Below are positions 57,699 through 64,000 of a stretch of 64,000 nucleotides of DNA, piece by piece. A program made the translations under genes and the position numbers. Numbering within the stretch: position 1 is the first letter of the stretch; each line of letters begins with the position of its first letter. Under the pieces are notes generated by a model, which was not told where the DNA came from, made no database searches, and worked only from the letters and a program-made list of their open reading frames with translations. The stretch is taken from positions 310,001 to 374,000 of the forward strand of contig NC_050732.1 of NCBI RefSeq assembly GCF_014133895.1. The letters are read 5' to 3'. The stretch comes from Torulaspora globosa (Eukaryota; Ascomycota; Saccharomycetes; Saccharomycetales; Saccharomycetaceae).

Positions 57699-59339
57699 TC
57701 AGACGATCAAGTAGTCTGCTCTGTACTTGAATCTAGGCTCACCGCCCACAACCTCAGTCTTGACGGTTGCATTATCCCTTTCAGGGAATCCTTCGAAAGA
57801 ATTTGCATACGTCGCAACGGAATGAGCGATCAACTGAGTGTTGACCAAGAAGGCATCCCAGGCTAGATTGCTAATATCATCACAGAGACTGTGGTAGCAC
57901 TTATCCAACACTTTACCGTTGTTGACATTCTTCTTCTCAGCACCAGTAGCAATACCGCCCGCTGGGATACCATTTTCAATAAATCCGACGTAGTCAGATC
58001 TTCCGTCAAATGGGACCAAAGTGTAAGTTAGATTTTTGGATTTATAGTAATCGATGTACAAGTTCTTCAATTCTTCTGAACCCTTTGGATCATCTTTATT
58101 GTTAGCATCGTAAACTTCGTATTCATAGTTTGGAGATGCCATCATATCATAGTCCATGAAAACCCTGATCTTCAGGTTTTCCTCTTTAGTCAAATTGTTA
58201 GCGTAGTAAGTTGAACCCAACAAACCCTCTTCCTCAGCGGACCACCATGCGAAACGGACTTTGTTGTTAATCTTGAAATGAGTCAACTGTTTGGCGACGT
58301 TCAAGAGAGAAATGGTCCCGGAACCGTCGTCATTCAGACCAGGCCCCTCTTCTACAGAATCTGAATGAGCACCCAAAGCGACTATGTTGTCTTCGTCACC
58401 GTGCTTAGTGTCTGCAATAATGTTCTTAGTCTTGATCTTCTTCACATAGGAATCCATGGCAAATTCCAGGAAGTAGTGCTTGTTCAGCAAGATACGCTCG
58501 ATCAGTTTTTTACCCGTCTCGTGAGTAACACCAATCGTCGAGACGCTATGCTTGGAAATTGAATTTAGAGTACCATGTAAACCGCCTTCTGCCTTGGGAT
58601 CATTATCGAAGATGACAACGGCGCTGTAGCCGAACTGACCAGCCAGTTCAGACTTGTTGCCAAAAGGACATAGTCCTCTTTCAATGAGAGCAATTTTCTT
58701 CTTTTGCTTCTCAAATGGTGGCTCTGGAGTAACAGATTCAAAGTCAGAGGCGTCACAGCCAAGATTAGGAATTTGAACCAGTTCACCAACGAATGGCTCT
58801 GCAGGTGGAGAAAGCGAAAATGCGGTGGTGTTGGGGAAAGTTTCACCCGTCTTGGCGTCTGAAAGGTTGAAAGACTCAATCTTGCCCGCCAAAGCATGGA
58901 ACGCCTGCACAGAAACTTCGTAGTAATCCTTCATATCGTCAAATTGCTTCAAAATGTAGCGAATAGTCTTCCAATGACCGGGAGAACCAATAACCCGAGT
59001 AGGATGCCCATAATGCTTTGTAGAAGCGTTGGCGATTTTCAAGATGTCGAGAGCGGTCGCATTTAAGTCTTCAACCGTGATCTTCTCCTGCAACTTCTCA
59101 CTTTCAACCATTGGTTTCAGAAAGTAAGGAATGTGCGGCTTGGGGAACCCTTCGGGCTCGATCAACTCAGGGTCTAAGTCCTCCAACTCATCTTCTCCCC
59201 ATAAAAACTCCCAAAAGGCTTGCTCATCGCCTCTAATTGGCACAAAAGCCTCTTGAAAAAACTCTGGTAAAACGAACGCTGAACCCACCTTGGTCAGCAG
59301 CACAGCCGCGGTGGCCACGTTGGCGAGCGAGAACTTCAT
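57699..59339 (-). CDS. APE3: Vacuolar aminopeptidase Y (Ape3)
   Basis: The frame continues upstream to 59570, but the ATG at 59337-59339 (MKFSLANVATAAVLLTKVGSA) begins a signal peptide and gives 546 residues, near the S. cerevisiae length. A pro-region and a protease-associated domain come before the M28 zinc peptidase. Metal ligands are visible in GAHSDSVEEGPGLNDDGSG, SAEEEGLLGS, DYDMMASP and HSLCDD. The enzyme is a vacuolar aminopeptidase matured by proteinase B. A TATATA box lies 76 bp upstream (59415-59420). It is YBR286W in S. cerevisiae, beside ZSP1, and JEM1 is inserted between them here. Confidence 0.95.
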   Translation of the reverse strand: MKFSLANVATAAVLLTKVGSAFVLPEFFQEAFVPIRGDEQAFWEFLWGEDELEDLDPELIEPEGFPKPHIPYFLKPMVESEKLQEKITVEDLNATALDILKIANASTKHYGHPTRVIGSPGHWKTIRYILKQFDDMKDYYEVSVQAFHALAGKIESFNLSDAKTGETFPNTTAFSLSPPAEPFVGELVQIPNLGCDASDFESVTPEPPFEKQKKKIALIERGLCPFGNKSELAGQFGYSAVVIFDNDPKAEGGLHGTLNSISKHSVSTIGVTHETGKKLIERILLNKHYFLEFAMDSYVKKIKTKNIIADTKHGDEDNIVALGAHSDSVEEGPGLNDDGSGTISLLNVAKQLTHFKINNKVRFAWWSAEEEGLLGSTYYANNLTKEENLKIRVFMDYDMMASPNYEYEVYDANNKDDPKGSEELKNLYIDYYKSKNLTYTLVPFDGRSDYVGFIENGIPAGGIATGAEKKNVNNGKVLDKCYHSLCDDISNLAWDAFLVNTQLIAHSVATYANSFEGFPERDNATVKTEVVGGEPRFKYRADYLIV

Positions 59340-59586
59340 CCTGGTGAACTGGCAGCTACTCTTAACTTTATAACTTCCACTTGAAGTGTCCTCCGTAGCG
59401 CATTGGACCCTGCTTATATAAGTCCAGGCAATATCCCCTGAAAACAGGGTTACCCGACCAATGCTCAGCGCTAAACGAAGTGTCAGCGTCGCAAATCTTT
59501 GACATCGAATAATATCACGTATTCTTTTATAGACTATACAGCAGTACAGACCTACACACCATGACTCCACCTTCCCCTAGAACCGG

Positions 59587-60042
59587 CTAGAACTTGTACT
59601 TGTCCGGGAAGTTCATCTTTCTGCGATGCGATCTCTTGATGATGCGGTTCCTCTTATCGTCGAACATGTCGAGCTCTGCCGAGTCCTCCATGCAGTGCAG
59701 CTCCTCGACTGCTCTCTCACCCGGGCGAGAAACGTTCGCGGACTTCCTGCCAGTCAGATCTCTGCGCTTTGCCTGCTTTTTATGAGCGTCCAGCGACGAC
59801 ATCGTGGCGGGTCTACGGCCCACCACGGCCGCCGGCCGGCGTCCCAGCACCTGCGCCATCTCCCAGCTCGATACGTCCGCATCTTCCTCCTCGGCTTCCG
59901 GTCTCTTCGACTTGGCCGGCGCCGACAGACTCACATGCACAAACTCGCCCTCCTCGTGGGTGTGTACCCTGCTGCCGGCGTTGCCGTGTGCCTCACGGCT
60001 CTGGCGTTGCCTCCTGGAGAACAGTCTCATGAAAAATGACAT
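59587..60042 (-). CDS. YBR285W: Small basic protein of unknown function (YBR285W position)
   Basis: 151 residues (S. cerevisiae YBR285W about 144), starting MSFFMRLFSRRQRQ and ending RSHRRKMNFPDKYKF. It is rich in arginine, serine and acidic residues, without a domain I recognise. It is probably disordered. The DNA here is noticeably GC-rich. The position between APE3 and the YBR284W-type deaminase supports the assignment to YBR285W; I could not compare sequences. Opposite-strand open frames over the same DNA have no such support. Confidence 0.55.
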   Translation of the reverse strand: MSFFMRLFSRRQRQSREAHGNAGSRVHTHEEGEFVHVSLSAPAKSKRPEAEEEDADVSSWEMAQVLGRRPAAVVGRRPATMSSLDAHKKQAKRRDLTGRKSANVSRPGERAVEELHCMEDSAELDMFDDKRNRIIKRSHRRKMNFPDKYKF

Positions 60043-60324
60043 CTCAACTCACTCTTGTTCACAGCCGTTGCTTCTCTGAATATCCTAATTGCGACGTCGA
60101 TCGCTCCAGTATAGCGATGGATAGCTCTCGATCGACCCCTCCACTGCCGATTGCAGGTCTCACTAGCAACTTGACCGCAACAGACACGCTCGACAACACA
60201 ATAGCACTTGCCTTTTTATATGTTTACCCTTTGTGCGATAACCACGGGGGCCAAAACTCGCAGAAGCCGTCGTTGCAAATGACCTCCAGTCCAACGGTTG
60301 GCGATGAGCTCGGTATGACGGGCG

Positions 60325-60981
60325 TTATAGAGGCTCGGGATAGCCGTGCTGGTCTGCCGGCGCGGGCTGGATGGTGTCCTGGTTGGCTGCCGAGTGTATC
60401 TCGCGCAACCTGTCCATGGTGTCGAGAACAAACGGTCTGAGCTCATTGACCTCGAGCAGCGACAGGTTGTCGAGCTGTAAATGCGACTCGTTGAGGTGCC
60501 GCAGACCCTTGAGCACCTTGAGTTGCCGGATCTCGCGCAGATCTTGCACCTTGCTCCGCAGATCGTGCACCGGGTCGTGGAAATCGTCTGGAGCGCGCTT
60601 GAAGAGCAACTGCGCGAGCACCAGCCAGTTCCACGGCATCGCGCTGAACCGGTCGGGATGTGTCTTTTCAAACTGGATGCTGCGGTCTAGCGCCTGCAGG
60701 GTCAGCCATTGCGGCGCAATGATGCTGCATTTGTTCTGCTGCTTCAGCAGCAGCGCAAGCCACAACGCGACCTCGGAAGACCGCGTCGCAACCAGCTGGT
60801 TGATGCTCGCATCGTCGGTCGTAATAAGAGTACATCTAATGGGCGGAGAGCCGCCCTTTGCGCCCGAACGCGCCGGCTGCCGTGTGGTGATCCGGGGGAA
60901 GATCTTTATCGGCTCATTCTCGACAATAAACTGGATTTCCTCCGGAGAAAAGGTGGACTGGAGATGATCTGGGAGCGACAT
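60325..60981 (-). CDS. PSF2: GINS complex subunit (Psf2)
   Basis: 218 residues (S. cerevisiae about 213). The family signature is clear: an N-terminal LQSTFSPEEIQFIVENEPIKI, the block ALWLALLLKQQNKCSIIAPQWL, then DLREIRQLKVLKGLRHLN and LDNLSLLEVNELRPFVLD. GINS joins Mcm2-7 and Cdc45 as the replicative helicase, and in S. cerevisiae it is recruited with Dpb11, also encoded in this window. The gene is divergent from ARG2 with 182 bp between the starts, and its DNA is GC-rich. Confidence 0.95.
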   Translation of the reverse strand: MSLPDHLQSTFSPEEIQFIVENEPIKIFPRITTRQPARSGAKGGSPPIRCTLITTDDASINQLVATRSSEVALWLALLLKQQNKCSIIAPQWLTLQALDRSIQFEKTHPDRFSAMPWNWLVLAQLLFKRAPDDFHDPVHDLRSKVQDLREIRQLKVLKGLRHLNESHLQLDNLSLLEVNELRPFVLDTMDRLREIHSAANQDTIQPAPADQHGYPEPL

Positions 60982-61100
60982 GCGAATCTAGACTGCTCTC
61001 GCTCGCGAAAGACTCTTCATCGAGGCATTCTGGTTCTCTTTTGCCCTCTTCAAAGTGTATATGAAAAGTTTGCATTCTCCCACGCGCAGTAGGTTCAGTT

Positions 61101-61142
61101 ATGCTGGGGAAAAGAGACAGTAGCTGGCTAAAGAAGAGGTGA
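61101..61142 (+). other. Possible upstream ORF of ARG2
   Basis: ATG at 61101 opens 13 codons ending in TGA (61140-61142), 21 nt before the ARG2 ATG and in the same frame. A second short frame starts at 61061 (20 codons, to 61123). Whether either lies in the ARG2 mRNA depends on the unknown transcription start. Confidence 0.3.
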
Positions 61143-61163
61143 GCTGAAAGGCGGCCAGGAGCC

Positions 61164-62870
61164 ATGTGGAGGCAGATCCTGGGAGGCGGGTTCCGATATG
61201 ATCAGCCCAATGCCGCTGCCAAGAAACTTATACTGTCGGTATTGAACTCTACGGCGACGAAACGGGAGGCGAAGGATTATTTGAAGAAATATGCCAGCGA
61301 TTCGCCGAAAATCAACCATTGTTTGGTGCTGATCCGCCATTTGAAGAGCGCAGAGCCTAGCGTGCTGTCAAGACTCTCTGGAGCTGTGAAGAAGCTGCGG
61401 ATGCTCGGGTTGCGACCCATCTTTATCATTCCACCTTCAAGACACGTGAGCTGGGATGCCGAGACTTTGGATACTCTACTGACCAACTCCCGTTTGCGTC
61501 CAATTCATCTTCAGAGTGCGTTGTTCAAGGCGCCTGATGGCTCGTACACGTCGCTGTTGTCTTCGCAGACGCGGGTCTTCGATAGCGACGCTTTGAATCT
61601 GATTCCGATCATACAACCGAATGTGATCGAGGAGTCGACTGCGACCGTGAAATGTACGGATAATGTGGTAGAATTTGTGAAAAATATGCTGCCCAAGGGC
61701 GGATCCCCCTACATCGATAAGTTCTTTATTCTGAATACCGTCGGCGGGATCCCGTCTGATGAAAGGCGGAACAACGCTCACGTATTCATAAACCTATCGC
61801 AGGAGTATGAGCAACTGGCTGCCAACCTCGAAGAAAAGGTGGCGGCGGTCTCTAAAAGAGAACCGGATTCGGAGGGTCTGCTGGATAGACTTGCGCTGCA
61901 TTTGAAGGAAGACGAGTTGAACTCTTTGCAAAACCAATACGAAGAGCATCTCGAAGACTTGAAACTTATGAACGTGGTGCTTTCAAGGCTCTCTAATAAG
62001 TCTACGGGACTGATTACCACCATTGGAGCAGCTTCGTTGACTTCGGATCGGAAGAACCCGCTGCTCTATAACTTGCTCACCGACAGATCGCTGATTTCAT
62101 CATCATTACCACGGTTCAAAAACAATCCCAGCTACAGCGACGATGGCCATTGCTGGTACGAAATTTCAAATGAATCACAGGAGGGTGACGACGCTACCCC
62201 CAGGGAAAAGAATCAGGAAGATGCTGTACTTGTCACGACGGTGTTCAAGAAGGGTGTTCATATCAAAACGTTCTCTTATGATACTCTGACACAGTTCAAC
62301 AGCGTAGGCCTGCCGAATAAATTCTACAAAAAGAGCGAACCTGCCGACCAACACTGCGATGAGGGATTGAAAGTGAATGTTACCAAGCTTAAACAAATAT
62401 TGGACCAGAGCTTTGGTCGCTCACTAGACCTGGAACATTATTTGAACCGTATCAATGGCCGAATAGCATCTATAATTGTGATCGGTGATTACGAGGGAAT
62501 TGCTATTTTGACAAATGAGGGACCACCAGACAATTCTTTTGTGTATCTAGACAAATTTGCCGTCTTGCCACATTTGAAAGGCTCGCTTGGGATATCGGAT
62601 ATTATATTCAATTTGATGTTCAAATACTTCCCTAAGGAACTACTGTGGAGAAGCAGGAGCGATAATATAGTCAACAAGTGGTACTTTCAAAGGAGCGTAG
62701 GCGTTCTTGATCTCTCCATCGATCTGTCCAATGGCAATAGAAAGAAAAGTCAATTTAAACTGTTCTATCACGGAGATCCTGGCGCAAATGAGGATCCTTT
62801 CCAAAATAAAGACAGGCTGATAGAGTATGCGACGTACATTCGTGACATCAGTCCTAGCTGGGCTAAGTAA
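61164..62870 (+). CDS. ARG2: N-acetylglutamate synthase (Arg2)
   Basis: 568 residues (S. cerevisiae about 574). The fungal NAGS layout is present: a mitochondrial N-terminus, an amino-acid-kinase-like region (about 50-350) and a C-terminal GNAT acetyltransferase domain (about 400-560, with FAVLPHLKGSLGISDIIFN and LLWRSRSDNIVNKWYFQRSVG). It makes N-acetylglutamate, the first step of arginine synthesis in mitochondria, in a feedback-inhibited complex with Arg5,6. It is YJL071W in S. cerevisiae and shares a short divergent promoter with PSF2. Confidence 0.95.
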   Translation: MWRQILGGGFRYDQPNAAAKKLILSVLNSTATKREAKDYLKKYASDSPKINHCLVLIRHLKSAEPSVLSRLSGAVKKLRMLGLRPIFIIPPSRHVSWDAETLDTLLTNSRLRPIHLQSALFKAPDGSYTSLLSSQTRVFDSDALNLIPIIQPNVIEESTATVKCTDNVVEFVKNMLPKGGSPYIDKFFILNTVGGIPSDERRNNAHVFINLSQEYEQLAANLEEKVAAVSKREPDSEGLLDRLALHLKEDELNSLQNQYEEHLEDLKLMNVVLSRLSNKSTGLITTIGAASLTSDRKNPLLYNLLTDRSLISSSLPRFKNNPSYSDDGHCWYEISNESQEGDDATPREKNQEDAVLVTTVFKKGVHIKTFSYDTLTQFNSVGLPNKFYKKSEPADQHCDEGLKVNVTKLKQILDQSFGRSLDLEHYLNRINGRIASIIVIGDYEGIAILTNEGPPDNSFVYLDKFAVLPHLKGSLGISDIIFNLMFKYFPKELLWRSRSDNIVNKWYFQRSVGVLDLSIDLSNGNRKKSQFKLFYHGDPGANEDPFQNKDRLIEYATYIRDISPSWAK

Positions 62871-62935
62871 ACATTGGCAGTCGCTTTAAAACTTCTTGCA
62901 TATCCATATTTATTCTGTTTAACAACAGCGGTCAA

Positions 62936-64000
62936 CTACTGACCTAATTGCTCCCTTATGAAGGCCCATTCCTGATTCCAAGTCTCCCTTCTGTAGTTTC
63001 GCCGTATATTTGGAACATTGTGTCTAGCGGACGTATCAACTTCTCTGTCATACCATTTGTTTACGTATCCCACGTTGTCTACCTGAAATGGTGTCCTCCT
63101 CCTAACACCGACACCAATCCAATGAGCCTTGTAAAAGCCTTCATAGCTGCTGCATAGCACACTTGTCCGGGACAGCTCGCAGAGATCTGCAGCATTCAGC
63201 AAATATATGCTTGCTGCGACACTATACTCTTCAATCATCGGCTCCATCGTGTATGAACTGTTGAATAGAACCGATTTAGAGGATAACGAGACCTTCATAC
63301 CCATTTTGAACATATTCATGAATGGGTTCGTAGTGTAGGTCGATTGCTCTTCCTTTGTGATATCCCTCGTAGCTTTCTTATGCGTATCTCCAAGAAGGGT
63401 GAAGACTTCTTCTTGTGAGGTTTGAGAAGCTACACTGGATACTGAAGAAAGAGGCGAAGCGATGACTGGGATCTGACATAGATAGAACAGATAAGTTATG
63501 AGCGGGGTACTGTCACAGATCGCCTCGGCCTGCAAGAGTCCAGCGTCACATAGCATGAAGTTGCAAATCAGAGATTCGAATTGATCAGTAAAATTTAGGT
63601 CAGATCCTGCTTGAGATGTTCGATTCAGTAAAGTGGAGCAATCGTTTCTAAGGCAAATAGTGCTTAGATTTTTTTTGTACCGCATAGAGTTCAATCTGGC
63701 CAATTGGGCAAAAATATAGTACATGTAGTAACTGATCGGGGGATTATCACCTTTAGCTGACCAATCTCGAGGCACTGCGTTGATGTCCGCAAAATCTTGC
63801 CATAGATAGTCATCCGTGGAACTAACCACCAAGTCAAGGCAGCCAACATTCATCAGAAAGAAATCTAGCCCAATGTTGTTACCTTTCTCATTTTCAAATA
63901 GTGGATCAAAGATCAAATCGAGGTAGTCTTGGAAGTTCCCGACCCTCTCTAGATGGAAAAGTTTGGTAAAGACCCTCGACAACCGAACGTTCCAACGAAT
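62936..64000 (-). CDS. YJL070C: Inactive AMP-deaminase-like protein, 3' part (YJL070C/YBR284W type)
   Basis: Partial: the frame is open to the right edge, so the start lies outside. About 354 codons of the C-terminal half remain. The fold of AMP deaminase is recognisable (YYMYYIFAQLARLNSMR, TYLFYLCQIPVIASPLSS, EPMIEEYSVAASIYLL). The catalytic sites are not kept. The place of the zinc-ligand motif FRPHCGE reads LRNDC (about 63652-63638), and the SLSTDDP motif with the catalytic aspartates reads SLSSKSV (about 63289-63269). S. cerevisiae YJL070C and YBR284W, ohnologs, are also classed as inactive deaminases. Function unknown. Confidence 0.88.
   Translation of the reverse strand: MRWNVRLSRVFTKLFHLERVGNFQDYLDLIFDPLFENEKGNNIGLDFFLMNVGCLDLVVSSTDDYLWQDFADINAVPRDWSAKGDNPPISYYMYYIFAQLARLNSMRYKKNLSTICLRNDCSTLLNRTSQAGSDLNFTDQFESLICNFMLCDAGLLQAEAICDSTPLITYLFYLCQIPVIASPLSSVSSVASQTSQEEVFTLLGDTHKKATRDITKEEQSTYTTNPFMNMFKMGMKVSLSSKSVLFNSSYTMEPMIEEYSVAASIYLLNAADLCELSRTSVLCSSYEGFYKAHWIGVGVRRRTPFQVDNVGYVNKWYDREVDTSARHNVPNIRRNYRRETWNQEWAFIREQLGQ

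Noticed and set aside
57699..59570. N-terminally extended Ape3 of 623 codons
   Set aside because: The ATG at 59339 begins a proper signal peptide and the upstream codons overlap the TATA region.
59626..60039. Plus-strand open frames opposite the YBR285W-position gene
   Set aside because: GC-rich DNA gives long open frames by chance in several phases; only the minus-strand frame fits conserved gene order.
1..64000. Transposons, LTRs, CRISPR arrays or a transferred gene cluster
   Set aside because: No reverse transcriptase, integrase, LTR-like repeats or repeat-spacer arrays were seen; every long gene has a yeast counterpart in conserved order.

Overview
The window is nuclear chromosomal DNA from a budding yeast of the family Saccharomycetaceae. 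Genes are compact and essentially intronless, and proteins match Saccharomyces cerevisiae genes across their lengths. Gene order identifies the lineage further. Genes that S. cerevisiae splits between chromosome X (YJL095W to YJL070C) and its duplicated sister segments on chromosomes XI (YKR011C to YKR022C) and II (YBR284W to YBR287W) lie here interleaved in one single-copy series. This is the layout expected of a species that diverged before the whole-genome duplication, such as the Torulaspora/Zygosaccharomyces group or Lachancea. I cannot fix the genus from sequence alone.

Layout. 0-12.2 kb: the 3' part of BCK1 (cut by the window), KHA1, SRS2, GWT1, DPB11. 12.7-22.5 kb: SIP4, NTR2, ARG3, TRL1, EXO70. 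22.8-33.5 kb: an ALY1/ALY2-type arrestin, VPS51, an IRS4/TAX4 EH-domain gene, an IML2-type gene, HEL1. 33.5-43.5 kb: ARP4, MIC60, a 1.16 kb gene-free gap, YPT52, SCP160, a PRY1/PRY2-type gene. 43.5-53.1 kb: tRNA-Ala(AGC), a YKR011C-like gene, NET1/TOF2, SMC3. 53.5-64 kb: tRNA-Leu(CAA) with a 46-nt intron, ZSP1, JEM1, APE3, a small YBR285W-position gene, PSF2, ARG2, and the 3' part of an inactive AMP-deaminase-like gene (YJL070C/YBR284W type) cut by the window end.

No operon logic is expected; genes sit singly with short intergenic regions. Functional themes recur. DPB11, PSF2, SRS2 and SMC3 serve DNA replication, repair and cohesion. ARG3 and ARG2 serve arginine synthesis. VPS51, YPT52, EXO70 and the arrestin serve membrane traffic. 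Recognisable regulatory words include a Gcn4 site before ARG3, a carbon-source-responsive element before SIP4, Reb1 sites in two divergent promoters, an MCB before SMC3, two Tbf1-type boxes between ZSP1 and JEM1, a Ume6 (URS1) word in the MIC60-YPT52 gap and an Mcm1-type palindrome before PRY.

I found no transposon, LTR, CRISPR or clearly new multi-gene system. The points most worth a second look are the interleaved ancestral order, the dead deaminase, a 12-bp intergenic word repeated three times, the tRNA-Leu intron carrying a B-box look-alike, and the shortened DPB11 tail. All S. cerevisiae comparisons are from memory, without a database search.
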